DNA of 43,021 nucleotides from Burkholderia sp. S171 (GCF_009766085.1 NZ_LMUF01000048.1:136047-179067), one strand, 5' to 3'. Counted from the stretch's first letter, positions 32,322-41,400 are shown. Numbers and translations are program-made. Notes: generated by a model not told the origin, from the sequence alone.

Positions 32322-33128
32322 ATGCAAAGAACCCGGCGCGATGCCGTAGACGGACTGCTGCCCGACGAACGCGCAAAGCTGATTCTCAACAGGCTCCAAA
32401 CGCACGGCCGCGTCCTCGCCGCCGAACTCGCGCTCGAATTCAACACCTCCGAACACACGATTCGCCGCCATCTCCGTGATCTGGCAGACGCGGGTCAATG
32501 CAAGCGCGTGTACGGCGGTGCGCTGCTGATCTCACCGGCTGCATCGTCCGGATCCACGCGCCTGCACGAAGCCGCGGACCGAAAGGCCCAACTGGCCGTT
32601 GCAGCGGCGTCCATCGTCCGGCCGCGGCAGATCATCCTGCTCGATGCCGGGTCGACCAATGTCGCTATCGCGGCGGCGCTTCCAGACAACGCAGGCCTCA
32701 CAGTCGTGACGAACTCCCCCGATGCCTGCTCGCATTTGCTCGATCGCCCTGGCTTCGATGTCATCCTGATCGGCGGCCGGATGAGCGCGCGCGGAGCGGG
32801 ATCGCTCGGGTCCACTGCCCTTTTGCAGGTCCAGCAAATCAAGGCCGATCTGTGTTTCCTGGGCGCTTGCGCCATCGACCCGGATGAGGGCGTGGCTGCG
32901 TTCGAGGCGGAGGAAGCCGAGCTTAAACGCGCGATGGTCAAATCGAGCGGTCAGGTCGCCATCGCGATGACGTCCGAGAAGCTGATGACCGCCGCGCCCT
33001 TTTTTGTGGTGGCGGCGTCCGGCATTGAGCACCTGATCGTGGAAGCGGATATCTCCGCGCAACGGTTAAGCGAGTTCGAAAAAATCTGCGGCAATGTGAT
33101 CGTGGCTTATGCAGAGGCTCAATCATGA
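32322..33128 (+). CDS. DeoR family transcriptional regulator
   Basis: This 268-residue protein is a DeoR/GlpR-type repressor. The helix-turn-helix lies at about residues 15-65 (I-L-N-R-L, then L-A-L-E-F-N-T-S-E-H-T-I-R-R-H-L), and the sugar-phosphate sensor domain (DeoRC) follows from about 80 with L-L-D-A-G-S-T at 107-113. These regulators usually sense phosphorylated sugars. The last four bases overlap the start of the MFS gene (ATGA), so the two are translationally coupled. It probably represses its own operon and releases it on the sugar-phosphate derived from the transported substrate. Confidence 0.93.
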   Translation: MQRTRRDAVDGLLPDERAKLILNRLQTHGRVLAAELALEFNTSEHTIRRHLRDLADAGQCKRVYGGALLISPAASSGSTRLHEAADRKAQLAVAAASIVRPRQIILLDAGSTNVAIAAALPDNAGLTVVTNSPDACSHLLDRPGFDVILIGGRMSARGAGSLGSTALLQVQQIKADLCFLGACAIDPDEGVAAFEAEEAELKRAMVKSSGQVAIAMTSEKLMTAAPFFVVAASGIEHLIVEADISAQRLSEFEKICGNVIVAYAEAQS

Positions 33129-34276
33129 AACCTGTCGCTGAACGTATTGCCACCACGGCCGTGTTTCTTGCGAACGGATTGGGCATTGGCACGTGGGCCG
33201 TCGAAGTCCCGCGGATCAAGGAAGCTTTGTCGCTAAGCAATACAACGCTCGGGATTGCGTTGTTCTGTTTTGCATTGGGCGCGATCGTCGCCATGCCACT
33301 TGCGGGCCGCTTCGGACCACGCTTCGGCAGCGGCCGTACCACCGCATTCCTGGGCCTTGCATTCGTTGCCGCGCTGCCCTTGCCCGCGCTGGCCCCCGAC
33401 CTCGCTTTGTTATGCGTCGTGCTCTTTACATTAGGGGCTGCGAACGGCGCGCTGGATGTATCGATGAACGGACATGCCAGCGCGATCGAAGGCGAGTGGA
33501 AAGCGCCGATCATGTCGTCGTTTCATGCGGCCTGGAGCACGGGCTGTCTGTTGGGCGCGGCAGGGGGCGCGGCGCTTCAGGCGAACGGTATCGGAACGAT
33601 GGGCGGATTGCTGCTGCCTGACGTCGTTATCGGCGCGCTCATGCTGACCAGCGCACTATTTGCGCTGAGGGATATTGGCCCGAGGGTGTTGGCATCGGCT
33701 AGCGGTTTTACCTTGCCTGGTGCGGGTGTCATGAAACTCGCTGCCCTCGCCTTTCTCTGCATGTTGATGGAAGGCGCGGTGGTGGACTGGAGCGCGGTGT
33801 TCCTGCGCTCGGCACTCGACACGCAAGCAAGCGCAGCGGCGCTCGGCTATTCATCGTTTGCCTTCGCGATGGCAGCATGCCGCGTGGTCGGCGACGTATC
33901 GGTTCGACGCTTGGGCGCAAGCGTAGTGGTCGCTTGCGGCGGGCTTATCGCAGCCCTCGGCTTGGCGCTAGTGCTTGGGTATCCCAACGTGGTCACCGCT
34001 TGCGTCGGCTTTGCGCTTGTAGGAATTGGCCTGTCTAACATCGTGCCGGTGATCTTTAGTGCTGCGGGCCGTTCGACGACAACGCCGGCCGTCGGCGTTT
34101 CCATGGCCGCGACGGCGGGTTATGCCGGCTTTCTGGTGGGACCGCCCTTGATCGGACTGGGCGCAGGTTTCCTGGGTTTGCGGCTCGCGTTATGTGCGCT
34201 TTTGCTAGCCGCCTTGATCGTCTGTCTGGTGGGCGGTAAAGCCGTGAGCCGGGCCGGCGTCGAACAGGCGGTTTAA
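33125..34276 (+). CDS. MFS transporter (YbjJ-like)
   Basis: This 383-residue protein has about twelve hydrophobic helices and the MFS pattern of the short YbjJ-like group (F-L-A-N-G-L-G-I-G-T-W near residues 10-20, and D-V-S-M-N-G-H-A near 110-117). It overlaps the DeoR gene by four bases and needs that translational coupling because no separate ribosome site is visible. The direction of transport and substrate are unknown; the DeoR partner points to a sugar or sugar derivative. Confidence 0.88.
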   Translation: MKPVAERIATTAVFLANGLGIGTWAVEVPRIKEALSLSNTTLGIALFCFALGAIVAMPLAGRFGPRFGSGRTTAFLGLAFVAALPLPALAPDLALLCVVLFTLGAANGALDVSMNGHASAIEGEWKAPIMSSFHAAWSTGCLLGAAGGAALQANGIGTMGGLLLPDVVIGALMLTSALFALRDIGPRVLASASGFTLPGAGVMKLAALAFLCMLMEGAVVDWSAVFLRSALDTQASAAALGYSSFAFAMAACRVVGDVSVRRLGASVVVACGGLIAALGLALVLGYPNVVTACVGFALVGIGLSNIVPVIFSAAGRSTTTPAVGVSMAATAGYAGFLVGPPLIGLGAGFLGLRLALCALLLAALIVCLVGGKAVSRAGVEQAV

Positions 34277-34344
34277 ACGCGATGACGCCGTTACGTAGTG
34301 GGTTTTCGCTCGGCGCCGGCGAATGGACTGAGGGCTTTGTCAGG

Positions 34345-34382
34345 AAGGGTTGCTGGCAGAAAACGCGAAGCCATCAACCCTT
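34345..34382. terminator. Possible bidirectional terminator between convergent genes
   Basis: AAGGGTTG and CAACCCTT form a perfect 8-bp inverted repeat with a 22-base loop, placed between the MFS stop (34276) and the convergent DUF2968 stop (34397). There is no T-run, so termination is uncertain. Confidence 0.35.
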
Positions 34383-34396
34383 GCGCCCTAAGTGAA

Positions 34397-35122
34397 TCAC
34401 TGCGACACCGGCATCAGATCGCCATCTGCCTGACGCTGAAGATCCTGCACCTTGGTCTGCAACGCACGCAATTGAGCTTGAGCCGCGTCCTGCTGCGCCC
34501 GCAACGTGACAATGGCTGCCTGCTGTTGCGCCTGACGATCGACAACCTGGGTTTGCTGCGCGCGCGCCACATCAACATCCGCTTGCAAGCGGTTTGCCCG
34601 GTTCTGCTGTAAAGCAATCAGCCTGTCCGCGAAGGCGTTTTCAGCCTGCAGCTTCTCGCGACGGATTTCCGAATCGGCAAGCTGGGCCGTGCTCTTCGCG
34701 AACTCCGAATAAACGGCTTCCGCACGCGTATCGGTCTGCGTCTTGATCACGCGCCAGAACTTCTTTTGCTGGAATAGCGCGACGTAATACACCATCTGGT
34801 CCGGATAGAACAACATGCTTGCGCCATAGCTGCCGTTATAAGTCGTGCGCATTTCAATTACCTTGCCGTCGCGGATCATCTGCTGCAACTCGGTAATGGT
34901 GCCGTTGCTTTCATTGCCCGGCGCTTGCGGTTCGTCAGCCGCGCCGTTGGTCAGCAAGCCTCGCCGCGCACTCGTGTCGCCCAGTGCATTCCCCGATGCT
35001 GACGACGCATCCTGCCCGGCAGGCGTTGCCGCTATTGCAGTGGTTACGGCGCAAGCCGCCATGCAGACCACCGCGCCCGCCCATAGAACTACCCCGCGCT
35101 GCCATTTATTATTGGATTTCAT
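34397..35122 (-). CDS. DUF2968 protein, periplasmic with coiled coil
   Basis: This 241-residue protein matches DUF2968 proteins of Burkholderiaceae. A Sec signal peptide covers about residues 1-31 (ending A-I-A). A low-complexity Ser/Gly/Asn region follows, then a conserved block with E-M-R-T-T-Y-N-G-S-Y-G-A-S-M-L-F-Y around residues 91-107, and from about 130 a long Gln/Ala-rich coiled coil ending in M-P-V-S-Q. The ATG at 35122 gives a proper signal peptide; an upstream TTG adds eight residues. Function unknown; it likely forms a periplasmic oligomer. Confidence 0.85.
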   Translation of the reverse strand: MKSNNKWQRGVVLWAGAVVCMAACAVTTAIAATPAGQDASSASGNALGDTSARRGLLTNGAADEPQAPGNESNGTITELQQMIRDGKVIEMRTTYNGSYGASMLFYPDQMVYYVALFQQKKFWRVIKTQTDTRAEAVYSEFAKSTAQLADSEIRREKLQAENAFADRLIALQQNRANRLQADVDVARAQQTQVVDRQAQQQAAIVTLRAQQDAAQAQLRALQTKVQDLQRQADGDLMPVSQ

Positions 35123-35318
35123 GGAATTTCCGAGTTCTTTGAACAAAGCGAAACCGACCGGATTATGGCAGATAGAATGCCCCGATATTTATTGGCCACA
35201 TTCAAAAACCGTATTCTCTAAATGGAATTCGACGCACCGGATAATCTCTTAAGTCCGGTCGACCGGCCGAGGCATGCTAGAAGGCCGCGACGCTAAGCGC
35301 AATGCCCTTGTCGCCACG

Positions 35319-35366
35319 CCTGAAGTCGTGCCTGAAGTCGTGCCTAAGTCACGCCCTAAGTCACCT
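35319..35366. repeat. Four tandem 12-bp repeats at the end of a LysR gene
   Basis: Two exact copies of CCTGAAGTCGTG (35319-35342) are followed by CCTAAGTCACGC and CCTAAGTCACCT (35343-35366). The array overlaps the stop codon of the LysR gene (35361-35363). It looks like a replication-slippage microsatellite that diverged into two sub-types. Confidence 0.8.
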
Positions 35367-36233
35367 GAAAATATCGGCGACCAGGTTCGAGACCGCCCGA
35401 ATGCGCTCGCTGCCGCGAAGTGCCGGATGCAGGACCATCCAGACATCCTGATCCAGCTCCCTGATATGCGGTTCGATGCAGACCAGATCGCTGGTCGTAT
35501 CGCCCGCCAGTTGAGCGAGCACGCCGAGACCCGAGCCGCCCAGCACGCCGTCGAACACGCCCAGCACATAGCTGCTGCGAAGGCTCGGCGCAGGCGCGCC
35601 CGGCAGCGTCTTGAGCCAGCGGGCTGCGGGATGGTCCCCCCGGCGCTCGTCATAACCGACGAAGGACAGCTTGCTCCATTCCTTCTTCTTGATCGCCACC
35701 TTGTGACGCAGGTAGTAGTCCCGTGACGCATATAACCCAAAGCGAACCTTGCCGATCCGGCGGACATACAAATCACCCTCGTCCGGGCATTCCGACCAGA
35801 TAGCGATATCGGCTTCGCGCCGGGCAAGGTTGTATGGCTGCTGCGAGGTCAGCACTTCAATGGCTAGTCCCGGAAACCTTTCCTGGAAGGAGCCGAGAAG
35901 CTTCATCAGGATGTAGGACATCCACTCGACCGCGTTGATCCTGACCGTGCCTTCCAGACCATGAGAACCCGTGACATCTCCGGCCCGTTCAATCTGGTGC
36001 GCCAGCGTTTCCATTTGCTCGGCCCATGCAAGCACCCGCTGCCCGAACGCTGTGACTGCGCAGCCCGAAGGCACGCGGTCAATCAGGGGTTCACCCAATC
36101 TTCTTTCAAGCTCCGTCAAGCGGCGCGACAGCGTTGCCGCGCTAAGATCGCATGCCGCAGCGGCTGATCTCATGGTTCCTTCACGGGCGATGGCGAGCAA
36201 AAGCCGCAGGTCGTCCCAATCAACGTGTTCCAT
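35361..36233 (-). CDS. LysR family transcriptional regulator divergent from the ribose-type operon
   Basis: This 290-residue protein is a LysR regulator. The helix-turn-helix region covers residues 5-60 (D-D-L-R-L-L-L-A-I-A, then D-L-S-A-A-T-L-S-R-R-L-T-E-L-E), followed by the effector domain. The start at 36233 gives a family-type M-E-H-V-D-W-D-D-L; an ATG 12 codons upstream is possible and neither has a strong ribosome site. It diverges from the sugar-binding protein gene 238 bases away and is therefore the likely regulator of the ribose-type operon, which is unusual because such operons are mostly controlled by LacI-type RbsR. The stop codon sits in a 12-bp tandem repeat. Confidence 0.9.
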   Translation of the reverse strand: MEHVDWDDLRLLLAIAREGTMRSAAAACDLSAATLSRRLTELERRLGEPLIDRVPSGCAVTAFGQRVLAWAEQMETLAHQIERAGDVTGSHGLEGTVRINAVEWMSYILMKLLGSFQERFPGLAIEVLTSQQPYNLARREADIAIWSECPDEGDLYVRRIGKVRFGLYASRDYYLRHKVAIKKKEWSKLSFVGYDERRGDHPAARWLKTLPGAPAPSLRSSYVLGVFDGVLGGSGLGVLAQLAGDTTSDLVCIEPHIRELDQDVWMVLHPALRGSERIRAVSNLVADIFR

Positions 36234-36270
36234 TTTTGAAACGCTCGCTTTCGATTTTAGACGTAGCATA

Positions 36271-36283
36271 TCGCGAATCGCGA
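36271..36283. promoter_or_regulatory. Tandem TCGCGA palindromes upstream of the ribose-type operon
   Basis: TCGCGAATCGCGA lies in the divergent region, just upstream of the LysR start and about 190 bases before the binding-protein gene. It overlaps the region where LysR autoregulation would occur. Its role is inferred only from symmetry and place. Confidence 0.3.
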
Positions 36284-36471
36284 GGATAGCATTAGACCCG
36301 GATGGGCTGGATCGCCTCTTGATTTACGCCACGGCTCATGCATCGGGTTTTCACGTACTAGCGTTAAAGCGATGCGGCAACGAGCATGTCATTCACATTG
36401 ATTTACTGACCCAACGACTCGACGGCTATTCCCTCAGTAGACCGAAGAGCGAACTAATTAACGGAGACTCT

Positions 36472-37437
36472 ATGACCCGCAAGGCTAACCCAGCACGGCG
36501 CCGCGTACTCGCTGCAACCGCAGTATTCGCAGCATTCTCGCTGTTGCCTGTCTCGTCGGCATTCGCTCAAACGACTAAAAAACCCGTAGTCGCCCTCGTG
36601 ATGAAGTCACTCGCCAACGAGTTCTTCCTCACCATGGAAACCGGCGCGAAGGACTATCAGGCACATAACGCGAGCAAGTTCACGCTCATCTCGAACGGCA
36701 TCAAGGACGAAACCGATACCGCGAACCAGATTCGCATTGTCGAGCAGATGATCGTCTCGAAGGTCGACGCGCTCGTGATCGCCCCGGCTGATTCGAAGGC
36801 CCTCGTTCCGGTCATCAAGAAGGCCGTGGATGCAGGCATCATTGTGGTGAATATCGACAACCAGCTTGATCCGGAGGTGCTCAAGTCGAAGGACCTGAAC
36901 GTGCCGTTCGTCGGCCCGGACAACGCGAAGGGCGCGAAGCTGGTCGGGGATTATCTCGCCAAGAAACTGAAGTCCGGCGATGAAGTCGGCATTATCGAAG
37001 GCGTGTCGACCACGACCAACGCGCAGCAACGCACGGCCGGCTTCAAGGAAGCAATGCAAGCAGGTGGCATGAAGGTTGTTGCACTGCAATCCGGCGACTG
37101 GGAAATCGACAAGGGCAATGCAGTGGCATCGCAGATCCTGAATGCGAACCCGAACATCAAGGCGCTGCTGTGCGGCAACGACAACATGGCGCTCGGCGCG
37201 GTTGCTGCAGTGCGGGCGGCGGGCAAGGCAGGCAAGGTGCAAGTGGTTGGCTATGACAACATCAACGCCATCAAGCCGATGCTCGCCGACGGCCGGGTGC
37301 TTGCGACTGCGGATCAGTACGCCGCAAAACAAGCGGTATTTGGTATCGACACGGCTTTGAAGGCGCTCTCCGCGCACCAAAAGCAGTCGCAATTGTCGAG
37401 CGTGGTGGAAACGCCGGTCAACCTGGTCACCAAGTAA
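36472..37437 (+). CDS. Sugar ABC transporter substrate-binding protein (ribose type)
   Basis: This 321-residue protein is a periplasmic-binding protein of the RbsB family (Peripla_BP_4). The signal peptide ends with A-F-A at about 32. The mature part begins P-V-V-A-L-V-M-K-S-L-A-N-E-F-F, followed by D-A-L-V-I-A-P-A-D near 97-105, V-N-I-D-N-Q near 126-131, and G-Y-D-N-I near 263-267, the hinge-proximal sugar-binding segment. AACGGAGA precedes the ATG. It is the first gene of the operon; the ATPase follows after 205 bases containing two hairpins, which commonly protect the message for the abundant binding protein. Ribokinase and a nucleoside hydrolase downstream favour ribose as ligand. Confidence 0.93.
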   Translation: MTRKANPARRRVLAATAVFAAFSLLPVSSAFAQTTKKPVVALVMKSLANEFFLTMETGAKDYQAHNASKFTLISNGIKDETDTANQIRIVEQMIVSKVDALVIAPADSKALVPVIKKAVDAGIIVVNIDNQLDPEVLKSKDLNVPFVGPDNAKGAKLVGDYLAKKLKSGDEVGIIEGVSTTTNAQQRTAGFKEAMQAGGMKVVALQSGDWEIDKGNAVASQILNANPNIKALLCGNDNMALGAVAAVRAAGKAGKVQVVGYDNINAIKPMLADGRVLATADQYAAKQAVFGIDTALKALSAHQKQSQLSSVVETPVNLVTK

Positions 37438-37462
37438 GCCTGCTGGCCCCGAGCCAACTGGT

Positions 37463-37494
37463 ATGCGTCATCGCGGTTTGCCGCGACGGCGCAT
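37463..37494 (+). other. Intercistronic stem-loop 1 after the binding-protein gene
   Basis: ATGCGTCATCGCGG pairs with CCGCGACGGCGCAT around a TTTG loop; 14 positions with one mismatch and one G-U. No T-run follows, so read-through is expected and the hairpin may protect the upstream mRNA from 3' exonucleases. Confidence 0.55.
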
Positions 37495-37576
37495 CCCGAA
37501 CGCCGCAAGCAGCGTAGAGTATTCCGACGCGCGCCCGGCTTTGGCTCCCAAGCTTCAAATGTTCAAACGTGTAGTG

Positions 37577-37602
37577 CACCCCGGCTCTTGATGGCCGGGG
37601 TG
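37577..37602 (+). other. Intercistronic stem-loop 2 before the sugar ATPase gene
   Basis: CACCCCGGC and GCCGGGGTG form a perfect 9-bp GC-rich stem with an 8-base loop, 40 bases before the ATPase start. It lacks a T-run. Together with the first stem it likely gives higher expression of the binding protein than of the membrane parts. Confidence 0.55.
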
Positions 37603-37642
37603 AAACTCGCATTCCAGTACCCGCTCCAGCCTCTCATAAGCG

Positions 37643-39256
37643 ATGACAAGTCCAAACGTCCCTCCCGCCGACATCGCGCCGGTGCTGACCATTCACGGGA
37701 TCGGCAAGACCTACGTCGAACCGGTGCTCGCGGACGTCTCGCTCCATTTGCGTCCCGGTGAAGTGCTCGCGCTGACCGGTGAAAACGGCGCCGGCAAGAG
37801 CACGCTCTCGAAGATCGTAGGCGGTCTTGTCACGCCCACTACCGGTTCGATGCAGCTCGGTGGTCTTCCGTACGCGCCGGCCAGCCGCAGCGATGCCGAA
37901 GCGCTCGGCGTGCGCATGGTGATGCAGGAACTGAACCTGTTGCCCACGCTGTCCGTTGCTGAAAACCTCTTTTTGAATCGCCTGCCAAAACGCGGCCTCG
38001 GCTGGATCGACCGCACGACGCTGCGCGAAGACGCGCGTCAGGCGATGGCCCAAGTCGGGCTCGATGCGATCGACCCGGATACGCTCGTGGGTGAACTCGG
38101 CATCGGCCATCAGCAGATGGTCGAGATCGCGCGCAACCTGATCGGTGATTGCCGCGTGCTGATCCTCGATGAACCCACCGCCATGCTCACGGCGCGTGAA
38201 GTCGACCTGCTGTTCGAGCAAGTCGCGCGCCTTAAGTCGCGTGGCGTAGCGCTGGTCTATATCTCGCATCGGCTGGAAGAACTGGCGCGGATCGCCGAAC
38301 GCGCGGCCGTGTTGCGCGACGGCAAGCTGGTTCACGTCGATGCCATGCGCAACCTCACCAGCGACAAACTCGTCACGCTGATGGTCGGACGCGATATTGG
38401 CGAGCGGATCGATCTCGGCGAACGCCGGATCGGCGCGACGGCATTCAAGGTGCAAGGCATGACGCGCGGCCACGCCGTGCGCGACGTATCGTTTGAAGTA
38501 AAAGCCGGCGAGATCTTCGGCATCAGCGGATTGATCGGTGCAGGCCGGACCGAACTCATGCGGCTGATCTACGGCGCGGATCGAGCAGATAGCGGCAGCA
38601 TCTCGATCGCGCACAAAGGTGCGGCGCTCAAGACGGTCAGCATCAAGTCGCCCTCCGATGCAGTGAGCCAGGGTATCGCGCTCATTACCGAAGACCGCAA
38701 AGGCGAAGGTTTGTTGCTGCCCCAGCCGATTGCCGCGAACATTTCTCTGGGCAATATCGGCGCGGTATCGAAGCATGGTTTTATCGATGCCCGCCGCGAG
38801 ACCGCACTCGCACAGAAGCAGATTGACGCCATGCGGATTCGCACGTCGAGCGCCGCGCAACCGGTGTCCGAACTCTCGGGCGGCAATCAGCAGAAGGTGG
38901 TGATCGGCCGCTGGCTCGCACGCGATTGCACCGTGCTGCTCTTCGACGAACCCACGCGCGGCATCGACGTCGGCGCCAAGTTCGACATCTATGCGCTGAT
39001 GGGCGCCCAGGCTCGCGAAGGCCGCGCGCTAGTGGTCGTGTCCAGCGACTTGCGCGAGCTGATGCTGATCTGCGACCGGATCGGCGTGATGTCGGCGGGA
39101 CGTATGACCGGCGTCTTCGAACGCGATAACTGGTCGCAAGACGCGTTGCTCGCGGCAGCGTTCGCGGGTTATGCAGCCCGCGATAAAATTCTCAGCGAAT
39201 CGATTGATCCGGGCGTCGACACGCCGGATACCCCTATTACGGAGCACCAGTCATGA
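37643..39256 (+). CDS. Sugar ABC transporter ATPase with two nucleotide-binding domains (RbsA type)
   Basis: This 537-residue protein has the duplicated ATPase layout of sugar importers. The first domain has Walker A G46-E-N-G-A-G-K-S-T54, a degenerate signature L-G-I-G-H-Q-Q and Walker B V-L-I-L-D-E-P-T-A. The second domain has the usual altered Walker A (G-L-I-G-A-G-R-T-E), the signature L-S-G-G-N-Q-Q-K-V and Walker B L-L-F-D-E-P-T-R-G-I-D-V-G. The start ATG at 37643 has no strong ribosome site. Its stop overlaps the permease start by four bases (ATGA), so the two are coupled. Confidence 0.95.
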   Translation: MTSPNVPPADIAPVLTIHGIGKTYVEPVLADVSLHLRPGEVLALTGENGAGKSTLSKIVGGLVTPTTGSMQLGGLPYAPASRSDAEALGVRMVMQELNLLPTLSVAENLFLNRLPKRGLGWIDRTTLREDARQAMAQVGLDAIDPDTLVGELGIGHQQMVEIARNLIGDCRVLILDEPTAMLTAREVDLLFEQVARLKSRGVALVYISHRLEELARIAERAAVLRDGKLVHVDAMRNLTSDKLVTLMVGRDIGERIDLGERRIGATAFKVQGMTRGHAVRDVSFEVKAGEIFGISGLIGAGRTELMRLIYGADRADSGSISIAHKGAALKTVSIKSPSDAVSQGIALITEDRKGEGLLLPQPIAANISLGNIGAVSKHGFIDARRETALAQKQIDAMRIRTSSAAQPVSELSGGNQQKVVIGRWLARDCTVLLFDEPTRGIDVGAKFDIYALMGAQAREGRALVVVSSDLRELMLICDRIGVMSAGRMTGVFERDNWSQDALLAAAFAGYAARDKILSESIDPGVDTPDTPITEHQS

Positions 39257-40254
39257 CTGTACAAACAACAACGCCGAAATCGCAGACGGAGCCGCCCAAG
39301 AGCGCGAAGCCGATCGGCACCCGGCTGGGATTCTCGAACTACCTGGGCCTGATGGGCGCGTTGATCGCCATGATCGCGCTGTTCTCCGTGCTGAGCTCGC
39401 ACTTTCTCAGCTACGACACCTTCAGCACGATCGCGAACCAGATTCCCGATCTGGTGGTGATGTCGGTCGGCATGACGTTCGTGCTGATCATTGCGGGTAT
39501 CGATCTGTCGGTGGGGTCGGTGCTGGCATTGGGGGCGGCCGTGACCAGCGTTGCCGCCTTGCAATGGCACTGGGGAGCGCTCCCGGCAGCGCTCCTCGGC
39601 ATGGCCGGTGCGGCGCTCACTGGCTGCGTGACCGGGGCCGTGACGGTGGGTTGGCGCATTCCTTCGTTCATCGTCTCGCTGGGTGTGCTGGAAGCGGCGC
39701 GCGGTCTTGCCTACCAGATGACGAACTCGCGCACGGCGTACATAGGCGACGCTTTCGACTTTCTCTCGAACCCCATTGCGTTCGGCATCTCTCCTTCATT
39801 CCTGATTGCCATCGCGGTGATGATCGTGGCGCAGCTCGTGCTCACCCGAACGGTGTTTGGCCGCTATCTGGTGGGCATCGGCACCAACGAAGAAGCCGTG
39901 CGGCTGGCCGGCGTGAACCCACGCCCGTACAAGGTCATCGTGTTTGCGCTGATGGGCCTGCTCTCGGGACTTGCAGCGCTGTTCCAGATCTCCCGGCTCG
40001 AAGCGGCGGACCCGAACGCAGGGTCGGGAATTGAACTGCAAGTGATTGCAGCGGTTGTGATTGGCGGCACGAGCCTGATGGGTGGACGCGGCTCGGTGAT
40101 CAGCACGTTCTTCGGCGTCCTGATTATTTCAGTGCTTGCCGCAGGTCTCGCGCAGATCGGCGCGAACGAGCCGACCAAGCGGATCATCACTGGTGCGGTG
40201 ATTGTGGTTGCGGTCGTGCTGGATACGTACCGCAGCAAACGGCGCATCATGTAA
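39253..40254 (+). CDS. Sugar ABC transporter permease (RbsC type)
   Basis: This 333-residue permease has about nine to ten membrane helices. Family markers are V-G-M-T-F-V-L-I-I-A-G-I-D-L-S-V-G-S near residues 73-90, G-R-Y-L-V-G-I-G-T-N-E-E-A near 204-216 and G-G-T-S-L-M-G-G-R-G near 273-282. It forms the membrane channel with the upstream ATPase; GGAG lies just before its start inside the ATPase gene. A gap of 213 bases follows before ribokinase. Confidence 0.95.
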   Translation: MTVQTTTPKSQTEPPKSAKPIGTRLGFSNYLGLMGALIAMIALFSVLSSHFLSYDTFSTIANQIPDLVVMSVGMTFVLIIAGIDLSVGSVLALGAAVTSVAALQWHWGALPAALLGMAGAALTGCVTGAVTVGWRIPSFIVSLGVLEAARGLAYQMTNSRTAYIGDAFDFLSNPIAFGISPSFLIAIAVMIVAQLVLTRTVFGRYLVGIGTNEEAVRLAGVNPRPYKVIVFALMGLLSGLAALFQISRLEAADPNAGSGIELQVIAAVVIGGTSLMGGRGSVISTFFGVLIISVLAAGLAQIGANEPTKRIITGAVIVVAVVLDTYRSKRRIM

Positions 40255-40467
40255 GCGGTGGCAGCGCCCGATTTTCAGCGCTTGTACAGCCGCGCTATGG
40301 ATAGCTGATTCACGCCAGGCTGGCGCAAATCACGGGTGACTGAAGGAAAACGCATCCCTAATATCGGCGACGTCGGTGGTGGTCAGCTTGGGCTTAACGC
40401 ATTTACTGAAAGTGTTCAACCAAGCTCAAGCCCGGTAACCGACCGTTCGCCAGCAGGAGAAATTGAA

Positions 40468-41400
40468 ATGTCCAAAGATACCAAGCAAGGCTCCGTCCTC
40501 ATCATGGGGAGCATCAATACCGATCTGGTCGCGCGCTCGCCGCACCTGCCCCGTCCGGGCGAAACGATCAGCGGCCATGAGTTCTCGCAGGTCTCCGGCG
40601 GCAAGGGCGCCAACCAGGCGGTTGCGGCTGCACGTATCGGCGGCCGGGTGGCGATGGCCGGATGCGTCGGCGGCGACGCCAACGGCGCACTACGGTTGGC
40701 AGATCTGGAAGCGGAAGGGATCGATTGCAGCGCGGTCGAAACCGACCCGTCAGTGCCGTCCGGCGTGGCGATCGTCACCGTGGCGGACGACGGCCAGAAC
40801 ACGATCGTGGTGGTGCCCGGCAGCAACGGCCAGGTGACCCCAGAGATGGTCAAGCGCCATGAAGCGGTGATCAAAGCTGCTGACGTGGTGGTGTGCCAGC
40901 TTGAGACCCCATGGGATTCGGTCTATGCCACGCTTGTCACCGCTAGAAGATTTGGCAAGCTCACCGTATTAAATCCGGCGCCGGCTACCGGACCACTGCC
41001 GCCCGAGTGGCTGCCGTTGGTCGACTATCTGGTTCCGAATGAAGTCGAGGCGGCGATCCTTGCCGGATTGCCGGTCGAATCGCAAAGCGGTGCGCGCAGG
41101 GCGGCGAAAGAACTGCAGCGAGCGGGCGCGCGTAACGTGATAGTGACGCTTGGATCGCAAGGCGCCTATCTGTTGCCCGAAGCAGGAGAAGGCACGCACT
41201 ACCCCGCTCCCAAGGTGAACGCGGTGGACACGACTGCTGCCGGCGATACCTTCATCGGCGTCTTCGCCGCGCAGTTGGCCGCGCGCCAACCCATCGAAGC
41301 CGCGATCAGCCTTGCCCAGCGCGCGGCCGCTATTTCCGTTACACGTGCCGGCGCACAACCCTCCATCCCGACTCGCCAGGAAGTCGACAGCGCGCCCTAG
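40468..41400 (+). CDS. rbsK: Ribokinase (PfkB family)
   Basis: This 310-residue kinase should phosphorylate imported ribose at O5 with ATP. Family motifs are M-G-S-I-N-T-D-L near residues 13-20, G44-G-K-G-A-N49, and the catalytic D-T-T-A-A-G-D-T-F with the base D260. CAGGAGAAATTGAA precedes the ATG at 40468; the reading frame is open 44 codons upstream but the extra part has no homology. It lies in the same direction as the ABC genes and suits their assignment to ribose. Other PfkB sugars cannot be excluded. Confidence 0.92.
   Translation: MSKDTKQGSVLIMGSINTDLVARSPHLPRPGETISGHEFSQVSGGKGANQAVAAARIGGRVAMAGCVGGDANGALRLADLEAEGIDCSAVETDPSVPSGVAIVTVADDGQNTIVVVPGSNGQVTPEMVKRHEAVIKAADVVVCQLETPWDSVYATLVTARRFGKLTVLNPAPATGPLPPEWLPLVDYLVPNEVEAAILAGLPVESQSGARRAAKELQRAGARNVIVTLGSQGAYLLPEAGEGTHYPAPKVNAVDTTAAGDTFIGVFAAQLAARQPIEAAISLAQRAAAISVTRAGAQPSIPTRQEVDSAP

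Noticed and set aside
35319..35366. Short repeats as a possible CRISPR array
   Set aside because: Units are only 12 bp, contiguous, without spacers and without cas genes.
35249..35827. Minus-strand frame of 192 codons overlapping the LysR gene end
   Set aside because: It overlaps a well-supported LysR gene in another frame and its translation is Arg/Ser-rich without similarity.
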